DNA from: Pseudomonadota bacterium
Lineage (GTDB): Bacteria; Pseudomonadota; Alphaproteobacteria; Rhizobiales; Hyphomicrobiaceae
DNA: 64,000 bases
Assembly: GCA_023405815.1 (NCBI GenBank)
Contig: JAEXXM010000026.1
Span: forward strand, 186,001-250,000
Direction: 5' to 3'
Both the position numbers and the translations under genes were made by a program. Each line of letters begins with the position of its first letter. Within the stretch, counting starts at the first letter, position 1. Positions 56,423 through 64,000 of this stretch are shown piece after piece. The notes below the pieces were generated by a model. It did not search any database, was not told the origin of the DNA, and worked only from the letters and a program-made list of their open reading frames with translations.

Positions 56423-56904
56423 AGCCAGCGAGGAGCTTCGGGGCTAGACCACGCGCTTCGGACGCGGAGTATGGCGCTCAGTCGAGCCGAATCTGATTCG
56501 GTCGAGCCCGACAAGGCGCAGTCAGCACAGAACCGAACGCCATCCTGCACCAGGCCGGCTTGCCGAAGGCATTCTAAGCGGTCGATGCCGCCGGGTTCGC
56601 GTTTCACGATGTCATGGAGCGAGCTGAAGGAATGGGTGGCCAGCGCGTCCAGTCAGTCCGCGTCGTCCCCAAGGGCTTCCCGCGCTCGAACAGCTTTGGC
56701 CCGGCGTTCTGCGGCTTGCCATGTGGGCCAGAACATAACATTGGGAAAAGTCGCACCCGCAAAAGTTACACCAAGGACGAAACGCACCCTATTGTATATA
56801 TGAATAGCGATTCGTCCTGCTTTCCGGGCCCGATCTAGGCGAAATCAGCCGCGTTGTTCAGTGGGCCTCATGATGCCCTAAGGGCCTTAAGCGACAGGTG
56901 ATTT
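56423..56904. other. Gene-free segment of the island with a parC 3'-end remnant
   Basis: About 480 bp. Overlapping short frames here are not convincing genes. The recognisable content is the parC remnant at 56584-56709. The last 200 bp are visibly more AT-rich (TATTGTATATATGAATAG near 56790) and may hold the promoter for the next operon. Confidence 0.45.
56584..56709 (+). pseudogene. Decayed second copy of the parC 3' end
   Basis: The segment aligns with 55360-55476 of parC. In one frame it reads WSELKEWV, and after a 1-bp deletion [16 protein letters not shown] in another, against WSELKEWV and [16 protein letters not shown] in parC. The parC stop is absent. The two copies differ at many bases, so the duplication is not recent, or the copies have different origins. 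Confidence 0.85.
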
Positions 56905-57552
56905 ATGGTGAGGCGGAATAATGATGCGCCACCGAGTGGGGACAAGGCGAAGGTGCGCGTGATCTTTGCTGAGGTTGAAGGCAATAACGAGAGTGTGCAG
57001 GAGGCGCTGCGGACTATGGTCTCGGCGATGAGCCGGCCGGTGCGCGTCATCCAACCTAAGAGTATCGACGAGATACCGGCTCTCGTGCAGCAAGATTTGG
57101 CTAGCACTAGTGTCGATGAGGTGTCGGAAACCGAAGACGTAGTCGAAGAAGCGTTGCAGGACGACGCCAATTCTGGCCGCAAACCACGTGGAACAGGGCC
57201 GAAAACCGATAGAAACGCCGGCATCGCTCTTGTCCACGATCTAAATTTCCGGCCCGAGAATCATCCGACGCTGCGCGAGTTCTTTGGTGAAAAGTCGCCT
57301 TCCACCGACATGGAAGAGATACTGGTTGTCCTCTACTATATGCAGCACGTGATGAAGATCGCGAAGATCGGTCTTGGCCATATCCGGACTGCGCTCGGAG
57401 ATGTTGGCAAGGGTATCCCGCTCGATCTAAAGCAGACAGTTCGCAACATGCGCAACAAGAAGGCATGGGTAAAGTACACCGATCTAGACAACATCACTAC
57501 TGCAACCGCGGGCGACAACCATGTCCTTCATGACATGGGCAAGAAGGGTTGA
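56905..57552 (+). CDS. Unknown protein, first gene of island operon
   Basis: The 215-residue protein has a structured N-terminal block VRVIFAEVEGNNESVQEALR and a second block VVLYYMQHVMKIAKIGLGHI near the C-terminus, joined by an acidic, probably disordered linker (about residues 60-105). No catalytic motif is visible, and I do not recognise the family. The C-terminal ending YTDLDNITTATAGDNHVLHD is Lys/Asp-rich and soluble. It lies immediately before the wHTH/DUF4145-like gene, so they form a two-gene unit. Confidence 0.72.
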   Translation: MVRRNNDAPPSGDKAKVRVIFAEVEGNNESVQEALRTMVSAMSRPVRVIQPKSIDEIPALVQQDLASTSVDEVSETEDVVEEALQDDANSGRKPRGTGPKTDRNAGIALVHDLNFRPENHPTLREFFGEKSPSTDMEEILVVLYYMQHVMKIAKIGLGHIRTALGDVGKGIPLDLKQTVRNMRNKKAWVKYTDLDNITTATAGDNHVLHDMGKKG

Positions 57553-57563
57553 CGCTTTGTAGA

Positions 57564-58316
57564 ATGAACCTATCGATCGATGACTTTTGTGAGCTGGTTA
57601 AGGACCTAAAGTTGTCGAACGCCGAAAAGGCGCTGGCAGTTCTTTGGTTTTTCGATCATCAGCAGCCTGATATAACCAAGACTGCAGGCGAACTCACAAA
57701 GGTGCTTGGGGATCATCACGTCGGCTCACCAAACCAGACGGCGCTAGCCGAAGCGATGCGAAGAACGAGACTAGCGAATGAGTCGAAGCAAGGCTTTGTG
57801 CTGAAGCCTGGATCGCGGAAGGTCATCCGTGACTGGCTTCCGGACGACCTCGACGGCATACAGCCAGCAATGAACCACGCGTCCGGTTATCTGCCGGAGG
57901 CCGTCTGGAAGAATACGCGTGGTTATGTCGAGGAAGTATGCCGTGAACTCAATGGCTGCTTTCGACACGCTTATTATAATGCGGCGGCTGTGATGCTTCG
58001 GCGCCTGCTCGAGACGTTGATAATTGAGGCTTACGAACATTTGGGCCGCGAGGGTGAGATCAAGAATGGCGGCGGCAACTACCTGATGCTCAGCGATCTG
58101 GCGGAGCGCGCGTGCGGCGAGAGCGGCCACAAAGGACTCAGCCTCGGGAGAGACTCAAAAAAAGCACTAAAGGAAGCGCGCAATGTGGGTAATTGGTCGG
58201 CTCACGCACGCAGGTTTCTCGCACACGCAGGCGATCTCACGAAGCTTCAAGACGGCGTGAGGTTACTTGTACAAGAGCTGATTCAGATCGCCGATCTAGT
58301 AAGGAGGAGAACCTAG
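57564..58316 (+). CDS. Winged-helix plus DUF4145/HEPN-like protein, second gene of island operon
   Basis: The 250-residue protein begins with a likely winged helix (LSNAEKALAVLWFFD to GFVLKPGSRKVI, about residues 15-90). The C-terminal part is a helical bundle resembling DUF4145: AAAVMLRRLLETLIIEAYEH and ARNVGNWSAHARRF, where Arg-Asn-x-Gly-Asn-x-x-Ala-His follows the DUF4145/HEPN pattern; HEPN proteins are often RNases. The ATG at 57564 is assumed; a TTG overlapping the preceding stop (TTGA at 57549) is an alternative. Assignment is by pattern only. Confidence 0.65.
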   Translation: MNLSIDDFCELVKDLKLSNAEKALAVLWFFDHQQPDITKTAGELTKVLGDHHVGSPNQTALAEAMRRTRLANESKQGFVLKPGSRKVIRDWLPDDLDGIQPAMNHASGYLPEAVWKNTRGYVEEVCRELNGCFRHAYYNAAAVMLRRLLETLIIEAYEHLGREGEIKNGGGNYLMLSDLAERACGESGHKGLSLGRDSKKALKEARNVGNWSAHARRFLAHAGDLTKLQDGVRLLVQELIQIADLVRRRT

Positions 58317-58587
58317 CCGCGCGCTTTAGAATTCCCACTGAACGTGCTCGCGTCGCCGCAGTGGCCTTGCAGGAAAACCGCCAGTGGGTAGCTAAGGTGA
58401 TACCCATTTCGCTTTCGCGGACAGCTGTCCCACCTATGCGAGCGCTGCCATCGGTCGCCATGCGCTTCGCACTGTTCGGCACAGGCGTGGCGCCCTGGAG
58501 ACTTGCCGAGCGAATCCAATCCGCTCCAGCCGACGCAAGCAAAAACTGCGCTTGAGCCACAAGAAAGAATCAAGCGATTTGAGGGGC

Positions 58588-59208
58588 ATGAAAAAGCACC
58601 TCCTCTCGCTCCGCTACGACGGGCTCGACGCCGCCAGCCACCACGGCATCGGCACAGCCGGCTCCAAGCAGGTCATCGGCGGCGCGCAGATATTGCTCGG
58701 CGCGCACGCGCACTACTACATCGGCGGAAAGGTGCCCGACCGCGTCGACGACCGCGGGGAGGGCTTCAAGATCCTCGACGTCGGACGCCGGCAGGGCTCG
58801 ATCATCTTCGACATCGCGCTGCTGATCACGGCGAAGGCGATTTGGGACGTCGCCGAGACGCAGTACGGGTTCGATCGCTTCCTAACCGAGTCCTACGCCG
58901 CCCATCGCGCCGGGAGACCTTTCGAGGAGCCGCCGTATGAGCGCCGCCAGGAAGCATCTGGCCGCAATTCCCCGGTGCCCGATCTCGACTACGCGCGTGA
59001 TTATGAGCGGCGCCGCCTCCTGCAGCGCACGCAGCAGGCCGTGAGCTTCATCTCCGCGCCGCTCGGCATCACGGCGTCGGTGGTCGAGGTGTCGATCGAC
59101 GGAAATCGCGTCGACACCATGCGTGCCCGCCAGCCGGGCGGGAGCAACATCGACGAATGGCTGCAGGCCTTTCGCTCCGGCAACGTCGGCTCGAGCCGCT
59201 GGAACTGA
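58588..59208 (+). CDS. Uncharacterised conserved protein
   Basis: The 206-residue protein has a beta-rich N-terminal half (LLSLRYDGLDAASHHG, QVIGGAQILLGAHAHYYIGG, GRRQGSIIFDIALLITAKAI) and a charged C-terminal half ending WLQAFRSGNVGSSRWN. No signal peptide. A GAGGGG ribosome binding site lies before the ATG at 58588. I do not recognise a characterised family. It is between the island and nhaA, and may still belong to the accessory region. Confidence 0.68.
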   Translation: MKKHLLSLRYDGLDAASHHGIGTAGSKQVIGGAQILLGAHAHYYIGGKVPDRVDDRGEGFKILDVGRRQGSIIFDIALLITAKAIWDVAETQYGFDRFLTESYAAHRAGRPFEEPPYERRQEASGRNSPVPDLDYARDYERRRLLQRTQQAVSFISAPLGITASVVEVSIDGNRVDTMRARQPGGSNIDEWLQAFRSGNVGSSRWN

Positions 59209-59372
59209 CTAAGGTTTCCCGCGGCGCATCGAAGTAGCCGCCTCGGTGCCCCCCCCGACCCGCCGGTCTTTGCCTTCCCGGCCCCGCAGTGTAGAACGGC
59301 CCTGGGTGTGTCCTGCTGTTGCAGGAAGACAGGTAAGCGCTGGTCGGGCCGCCGCGCGGAGTGCGCGCGCCT

Positions 59373-60755
59373 ATGGTCAACCCGCCGACGAACCACCGAC
59401 GACACCCTAAGGATATTCCCCCGGCCCAGCTCCTCGCCGAGCGCGCCTTCGCAACATTGCAGCGCTTCCTCCACGTCGAGGCGGTGAGCGGCGTCGTGCT
59501 GCTGATGGCAGCGGCGCTCGCGCTTCTCTGGGCCAATTCGCCCTTCGCCGAAAGCTATCACGCACTCTGGCATCTTGAGCTCTCGGTCGGGCTCGGCGAG
59601 CACGTCGTCTCGCGGTCGCTGCATTTCTTGATCAACGACGCGCTGATGACGGTCTTCTTCCTCGTCGTCGGCATGGAGATCCGCCGCGAGATCCACGAGG
59701 GGGCGCTGAGCGAGCTCGACCAGGCGGTGCTGCCGGTGACGGCCGCCGCCGGAGGCATCATCGTTCCGGCGGCGATCTATCTCAGCCTCAACCTCGACCC
59801 GGTGCGCGCCGAGGGCTGGGCGATACCTGCCGCGACCGACATCGCTTTCGCCGTGGGCGTGCTCGCGCTGCTGGGGCGTTCCATCCCCGGCAATGTCCGC
59901 GTCTTCCTGCTCGCCTTGGCGATCATCGACGACGTCGCAGCCGTGCTCATCATCGCCTTCTTCTATTCGGGCGGCCTCGACCTCGTCGGCTTTCTTATTG
60001 CAGGCCTAGGCATCGCCATGGTTCTGGGCCTGCAGCGCATCGGCGCCGGCTCCGCCTACGCCTATGTCGTGCCCGGCGCGGTGGTGTGGATCGGTCTGCT
60101 CTGGACCGGCGCCCACCCCGCGCTCGCCGGCGTCGTGCTCGGCCTGATGACGCCCGTGCACTCGATGCCGATGCGCGAAAGCCCGCTCGACGCGCTGTGG
60201 CGCATCGCCGGCGAGCTACGCGACGACGACGCCGTAGAAGCCCAGGATATGAACAGGCTCGAGCAGCCGTTGCGGCAGCTTCGCGTGGCGCGCCGCGAGA
60301 TGCTGCCGCCCGTCGTGCGCGTGCAGACGGCCCTGCACCCATGGGTCGCCTTCGGCATCATGCCGCTATTCGCGCTCGCCAATGCCGGCGTCAGCATCGA
60401 TGGCATCGATCTTTCCGCCGGCGGCGCGCTCTTCGTCATGTTGGGCGTCGCGATAGCCTTGGTCGTCGGCAAGCCGCTGGGCGTCATCGGGGCGACTTGG
60501 CTGATGGTGAAGCTCGGTTGGTGCCGCCTGCCGCCGGGCGTGTCGTGGGACGGCGTGCTGCTCATCGGCACGCTCGCCGGCATCGGCTTCACCATGTCCA
60601 TCTTCATCGCCATGCTCGCCTTCACGGACGATGGCCTCTTGGGCGCGGCGAAGCTGGGTGTGCTGCTGGGCTCGATCGCCTCTGCCGTCGTGGGGCTGGG
60701 CTGGGGCGCCGCCTACGTTCGCAGGCTGCGCCGCCAGGGCGCAGCTCCGGCATGA
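59373..60755 (+). CDS. nhaA: Na+/H+ antiporter NhaA
   Basis: NhaA exchanges internal Na+ for external protons. The protein of about 460 residues has 12 membrane helices. Key sites: [17 protein letters not shown], the ion-binding Asp pair in [19 protein letters not shown] and the late helix [17 protein letters not shown] with the conserved Gly-Phe-Thr-Met. It carries about 35 hydrophilic N-terminal residues. The ATG at 59373 is preferred; a GTG at 59361 adds four residues. Confidence 0.94.
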   Translation: MVNPPTNHRRHPKDIPPAQLLAERAFATLQRFLHVEAVSGVVLLMAAALALLWANSPFAESYHALWHLELSVGLGEHVVSRSLHFLINDALMTVFFLVVGMEIRREIHEGALSELDQAVLPVTAAAGGIIVPAAIYLSLNLDPVRAEGWAIPAATDIAFAVGVLALLGRSIPGNVRVFLLALAIIDDVAAVLIIAFFYSGGLDLVGFLIAGLGIAMVLGLQRIGAGSAYAYVVPGAVVWIGLLWTGAHPALAGVVLGLMTPVHSMPMRESPLDALWRIAGELRDDDAVEAQDMNRLEQPLRQLRVARREMLPPVVRVQTALHPWVAFGIMPLFALANAGVSIDGIDLSAGGALFVMLGVAIALVVGKPLGVIGATWLMVKLGWCRLPPGVSWDGVLLIGTLAGIGFTMSIFIAMLAFTDDGLLGAAKLGVLLGSIASAVVGLGWGAAYVRRLRRQGAAPA

Positions 60756-60789
60756 GATAATCGCGCGCTGGGGCAGTACGCGGCTGCGA

Positions 60790-61094
60790 TCAGTGCCCCT
60801 CCATGATCTCGCCGACGAGCTCCCTCAGCTTCTCTTTCGCTTCCGCGAGCGCGGCCTTGCCTTGGGTGTAGTTCTGTAAAGACGCCGCGCCGTGCGGCCG
60901 AGCCGCTTCTCCCGCGAGCGCAGATAGCCGCGCCGCTCAAGCGAATGCAGCATCGGATAAAGCGTGCCCGCGCTGAGCCGATAGCCGTGTCGTGCCAGCT
61001 CCTCGATGATCCACTGGCCGTAGACATCGCCCTCGGCGGCGTGATGCAGGATGTGAATCCGGATGAAGCCGGACAAGAGGTCCTGGTTCGACAT
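60790..61094 (-). pseudogene. PadR family transcriptional regulator, frameshifted
   Basis: The N-terminal winged helix is intact: FIRIHILHHAAEGDVYGQWI, ELARHGYRLSAGTLYPMLHS and LERRGYLRSREKRLG. At about 60882 the frame is lost: the 0 frame ends at 60825 with an Arg/Lys-rich tail, while the expected PadR ending YTQGKAALAEAKEKLRELVG to the stop at 60790 runs in another frame. The shift may be a real mutation or a sequencing error. PadR regulators control stress and efflux genes; target unknown. Confidence 0.75.
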
Positions 61095-61247
61095 TTCCGA
61101 TTGTCAGCTTGGCGTTCGCAATATCCAACTTCGATAGCGTGCCCCTCTTCACGCTGCGATCGTCGTAGACCCGGAGGAGCGCTCTGTCTGCCGATTCTCA
61201 ATGGGAGGATTCTCGCGCTGCGCCGAAACCAAGGGGGGTGCAGGGAT

Positions 61248-61802
61248 TTGACATTGAGGCGATTTTTGCTGCTGGCCGCTGGCGCTGTCGCGCTTGGCTT
61301 GGCGGCCGGTGCGGGGGCAGAGGAGGGTGCCCGCGATCGCAACGGTAACCCGAACGCCTGGTTGCTCAACGCACCGGATGACCGCGCACGCTTTGAGCTG
61401 CTGCAGCGCTATTTGCGTGGTTTCGATCAGCCGATGTGGGAGGTCGGGGAACGGTTCCAGTCCATCTACGACGCGATTGGCGATGAGAACTACGAGCTCG
61501 CCGCCTACCATTGGGAGAAGATCAGGGCCACCATCGTCAACGGGTACATGAAGCGCCCGAAGCGGAAGCCCAACGCTGAGGCTCTGTTCGTCAACGGCGC
61601 ATATGAACCGGTCCTTGAGGGATTGCGCTCGAACGACCGCGTGAAGGCGTGGGATGCTTTCGCTCTCGCACATCGAACCTGCCAGGCCTGCCATCAAGCG
61701 GAAGGCGTCGCCTTCATCAACAACCAGCCGCTGTTTCGCCGTACGGCCCACAAGCCCGAGGGAGCACTGCCACGACCGCACTCAGCACCAGCGGTTCACT
61801 GA
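61248..61802 (+). CDS. Exported c-type haem protein (single CXXCH)
   Basis: The TTG at 61248 gives 184 residues with a signal peptide (FLLLAAGAVALGLAAGAGA). The haem-binding motif CQACH is at residues 145-149, late in the sequence, after a helical domain (QPMWEVGERFQSIYDAIGDE and YHWEKIRATIVNGYMKRP). The arrangement resembles four-helix haem proteins more than class I cytochromes c. It is upstream of and overlaps the APC permease frame. Partner and role unknown. Confidence 0.78.
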   Translation: MTLRRFLLLAAGAVALGLAAGAGAEEGARDRNGNPNAWLLNAPDDRARFELLQRYLRGFDQPMWEVGERFQSIYDAIGDENYELAAYHWEKIRATIVNGYMKRPKRKPNAEALFVNGAYEPVLEGLRSNDRVKAWDAFALAHRTCQACHQAEGVAFINNQPLFRRTAHKPEGALPRPHSAPAVH

Positions 61803-63076
61803 GGCGCGATATCGGCCTCGCAGGAGCCATCCTGATGGGGCTCGGATCGATGGTGGGTACCGGCGTTTTCGTCAGCATCGGCATTGCGGCCGGCGTTACC
61901 GGGCCGTCTGCGCTCCTGGCCATTGCCCTTGCCGCCGTGGTCGCCACCTGCAACGCTTTGAGTAGCGCGCAACTCGCGGCCGCCAGGCCCGTGAGCGGAG
62001 GCACCTACGAATACGGATACGCCTTCCTCGCGCCATGGCTCGGCTTCACCGCCGGCTGGATGTTCATGTTCGCCAAGTCGGCCTCGGCGGCGACAGCCGC
62101 ATTGGGGTTCGCTGGTTACCTGCTGCACGCCATGGATATCGACGGCCAGGTGATACCCCTTGCGCTCCTTGCGTTCGTGGCACTGACCGTAATCGTGCTC
62201 AACGGCATCCGTTCGTCCAATCGCGCCAACGCCGTCATTGTCGCGGTGACCATCGCCGCTCTGTTCGCGTTCGTATTGGCCGGCGTGCTGTTCGCGTCGC
62301 CCGGCTGGAAGGCAAACTGGACACCCTTCCTGTCGGGCGAGGCGCCGGTTCCGGGATTGCTCGAGGCGACGGCGCTGATGTTCGTGGCCTTCACCGGCTA
62401 CGGCCGCATCGCCACGCTCGGCGAGGAGGTGCACGAGCCGAGGATCACCATCCCGAAGGCGATCGTCGCCACGTTGTGGATGTCCGCTGCGCTCTATTTG
62501 TCGGTCGGCGCCGTGGCCGTGTCGATCGTGGGCGCCAGCCGCTTGGCCGGGGCGGCACAGACAGAGGTAGCTCCGCTTCAGATCGCCGCTGAAGCGCTTG
62601 ACGGTGAGATCCTCGCCATGGTGGTCACAGTCGGTGCCATCACGGCGATGCTCAGCGTCTTACTCAACCTCATCTTGGGCCTGTCGCGCATGCTACTCGC
62701 CATGGGGCGACGCGGTGACGTGCCGAGCCGGCTGTCATCCATAAGCGCGGCTGGCACACCTGTGCCGGCAGTCATCGCTGTGGCCATTGTGATCGGCTTG
62801 CTCGTCCTGGTCGGTGATGTGAAGCTCACCTGGTCGTTCAGCGCCTTCACCGTGCTCGCCTACTACGCGATCACCAATTTTGCCGCCCTGCGACTTCCGC
62901 GCGAGCAGCAGATGTTCTCGCCTGCATTCGCGTGGGGCGGACTTGTGAGCTGCGCCTTCCTCGCGTTCTGGGTCGAGTGGAAAATCTGGGTCTTCGGATT
63001 GGCTTTGATCGCAGCCGGGCTCATCTGGCACGCGACTGCCAGGAAGCTGAGGTCGGCTGGCCCTAATGCGGACTAG
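61649..63076 (+). CDS. Amino acid permease (APC family)
   Basis: The family-like sequence starts at LRRDIGLAGAILMGLGSMVG (about residue 51) and continues with about twelve membrane helices: RPVSGGTYEYGYAFLAPW, FVAFTGYGRIATLGEEV and LILGLSRMLLAMGRRGDVPS are typical. The only standard start, a GTG at 61649, lies 154 bp inside the haem gene and adds 50 unrelated residues. A CTG at 61799 overlapping the haem gene stop (CTGA) would start exactly at the conserved part. Substrate unknown. Confidence 0.85.
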   Translation: MGCFRSRTSNLPGLPSSGRRRLHQQPAAVSPYGPQARGSTATTALSTSGSLRRDIGLAGAILMGLGSMVGTGVFVSIGIAAGVTGPSALLAIALAAVVATCNALSSAQLAAARPVSGGTYEYGYAFLAPWLGFTAGWMFMFAKSASAATAALGFAGYLLHAMDIDGQVIPLALLAFVALTVIVLNGIRSSNRANAVIVAVTIAALFAFVLAGVLFASPGWKANWTPFLSGEAPVPGLLEATALMFVAFTGYGRIATLGEEVHEPRITIPKAIVATLWMSAALYLSVGAVAVSIVGASRLAGAAQTEVAPLQIAAEALDGEILAMVVTVGAITAMLSVLLNLILGLSRMLLAMGRRGDVPSRLSSISAAGTPVPAVIAVAIVIGLLVLVGDVKLTWSFSAFTVLAYYAITNFAALRLPREQQMFSPAFAWGGLVSCAFLAFWVEWKIWVFGLALIAAGLIWHATARKLRSAGPNAD

Positions 63077-63206
63077 GAGGCAGCCGCCGCAATAGCGACC
63101 CGAAACCCGGTAGTCGCCTGCCGGGTCTCGGGCCAAGTCATTGTGTCGAAGGATTAGTACCCCTTCGGACGCCAGGATAACGTGGAGGACTCGTACGACA
63201 GGGCCG

Positions 63207-63539
63207 TCACTGGCACTCAGGCTTGTCAGGGTTGTTCTGGCACGGACACCAGGAACCCTCGGCCGCCTTGCATGACTTGGAGTAGGCCGATGCGATCTTG
63301 TCCGCCATAGACCATTCCTTGGCACTAACGCTGTTGTTGTTGTTCTTGTCCAAGGCCGAGAATTCCGGCGTGGCAGCACCAAGACCCAGCTTCGCAGCGC
63401 TGGCGTTCCACTCGCTGCGGCTGACGGTGCCGCTGCCATCGGTATCGACGATTTTCATCTTGCCAGCCCAGTCGTCGGCGACGGCGACCGTTCCCGAAAG
63501 CAGCAAAACCGAAACGAAAGCGACCCAATTCTTGGTCAT
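63207..63539 (-). CDS. Exported EF-hand protein
   Basis: The 110-residue protein has a signal peptide (WVAFVSVLLLSGTVAVA) and two EF-hand loops, DTDGSGTVSRSEW and DKNNNNSVSAKEW, both with the Asp-x-Asp/Asn-x-Ser/Asn pattern and a final acidic residue. A Cys-rich C-terminus (SKSCKAAEGSWCPCQ) may form disulfides. It would bind Ca2+ in the periplasm. Function unknown. A hairpin lies in its leader. Confidence 0.85.
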   Translation of the reverse strand: MTKNWVAFVSVLLLSGTVAVADDWAGKMKIVDTDGSGTVSRSEWNASAAKLGLGAATPEFSALDKNNNNSVSAKEWSMADKIASAYSKSCKAAEGSWCPCQNNPDKPECQ

Positions 63540-63572
63540 TAGCGTCTTCTCCCTACTGCATAATTCATCGGT

Positions 63573-63593
63573 CGTCGCCCGTTGCGGGCGACG
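63573..63593 (-). promoter_or_regulatory. Perfect stem-loop in the leader of the EF-hand gene
   Basis: CGTCGCCCG and CGGGCGACG form a 9-bp perfect stem with the 3-base loop TTG, 34 bp upstream of the EF-hand start. Whether it acts as RNA structure or operator is open. Confidence 0.35.
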
Positions 63594-63881
63594 GTCCTGC
63601 CGCCGCTTTTCGACGGCCCCTCAACGGGCGCCTTCTTTGGGAGCTTAATCAATGGCAAACGTTCCAAATTCACCCAGGACATACTTGCCCTGGGAAGGCA
63701 GAAATCTCTTGGGTTCTGCTATCGCTCCAACGCCATCTGCAGCGATGTGCCGACCGGCATGATGCGCAATGAGCGGTGTGCTAGGTGGTCTGGGCGGTCC
63801 GAACCAAATAGTCATCGCAGGATCGCAGCCAGCAACTCCCCGAGCCGAGTCTTCGCACGGCCCCCGTTCGACGGGGCTAAC
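63594..63881. other. Intergenic stretch before the partial OMP frame
   Basis: About 290 bp without a convincing gene. The short rightward frame at 63769-63951 has no family character. A polyTTC/CCC-rich part around 63660-63720 shows no clear signal. Confidence 0.3.
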
Positions 63882-64000
63882 TCACCGCCGCCAGTCGAAC
63901 TTGCAGCGGCCGGGTGCGTCGGTCGTCGTCTGCGCATCCCACAGGCCGTAGCCGACGCCGGCGTTGGCATAGAACCCGGTCCAGATCGGAGCCGGCACCG
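63882..64000 (-). CDS. Outer membrane beta-barrel protein fragment, runs off the window
   Basis: On the minus strand the frame reads in from the window end as PAPIWTGFYANAGVGYGLWD, the N-terminal strand signature of Omp25/Omp31-type beta-barrel proteins, then stops after CKFDWRR at 63882. In intact relatives some 180 more residues would follow, so this is a truncated or frameshifted copy, or the signature belongs to a late repeat of a longer protein. The 5' part is outside the window. Confidence 0.5.
   Translation of the reverse strand, partial: VPAPIWTGFYANAGVGYGLWDAQTTTDAPGRCKFDWRR

Noticed and set aside
56398..56607. Small minus-strand frame with a Cys-x-x-Cys motif
   Set aside because: Overlaps the parC remnant and the HNH gene end; no ribosome binding site and no homology pattern.
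58317..58587. Short overlapping frames between the island operon and the hypothetical gene
   Set aside because: No frame has family motifs, a ribosome binding site or coherent composition; probably decayed sequence.
1..64000. CRISPR arrays, complete insertion sequences, prophage structural genes
   Set aside because: No regularly spaced repeats, no transposase or integrase reading frame and no phage morphogenesis genes were seen.

Overview
The window reads as one chromosomal stretch of a high-GC alphaproteobacterium, most likely of the Hyphomicrobiales (Rhizobiales). Pointers are the order CBP3-like chaperone, YceD, plsX, fabH, ihfA, MerR; a folate-dependent TrmFO; a potassium-independent type H+-pyrophosphatase; a short-form ArgC; CtaA of the COX15 type; and WTGFY-type outer membrane protein remnants. 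The species cannot be fixed from sequence reading alone.

Layout. 1-9 kb: a partial SGNH hydrolase, trmFO, a DUF2157/GDYXXLXY membrane pair, two uncharacterised proteins, hppA and bamE. 9-14.5 kb: the cytochrome bc1 chaperone, yceD, plsX, fabH, ihfA, merR and phosphopantetheinyl transferase series, closed by tRNA-Pro(GGG). 14.6-20.5 kb: an MgtE-type Mg2+ transporter, a decayed pstB remnant, thiolase, hotdog thioesterase, a TetR regulator, an SDR and an aldo/keto reductase. 20.7-24.8 kb: transaldolase and phosphoglucose isomerase side by side, then an exported choloylglycine-hydrolase-like enzyme. 24.9-31.2 kb: a periplasmic cluster of three imelysin-type proteins, a di-haem oxidoreductase and a DUF1513 protein, probably iron-related. 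31.2-39.8 kb: a polysaccharide synthesis and export locus (ligase/polymerase, initiating sugar transferase, GT4, Wza-like, Wzz/GumC-like, deacetylase). 39.9-46.3 kb: ctaA, argC, terC, rpsI-rplM, an exported Ala-rich protein, enoyl-CoA hydratase and a CoA-binding protein. 46.4-53.1 kb: type III polyketide synthase, an uncharacterised membrane/soluble gene pair, peroxiredoxin, TrhA, and two uncharacterised exported proteins. 53.2-55.5 kb: parC. 55.5-58.3 kb: a small accessory island behind parC. 58.6-64 kb: a hypothetical protein, nhaA, a frameshifted PadR regulator, a c-type haem protein, an APC permease, an EF-hand protein and a truncated outer membrane protein.

The most interesting part is the island after parC. 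It starts with a DUF1902 antitoxin-like gene whose HicA-like partner is cut to 17 codons. An HNH nuclease gene on the other strand and a second, decayed copy of the parC 3' end follow. The island ends with a two-gene operon: an unknown 215-residue protein and a winged-helix plus DUF4145/HEPN-like protein. Another unexplained two-gene unit (four-helix membrane protein plus soluble partner, 48.1-49.7 kb) lies between copies of an intergenic palindromic repeat. Both are candidates for undescribed defence or stress systems, but function is inference only.
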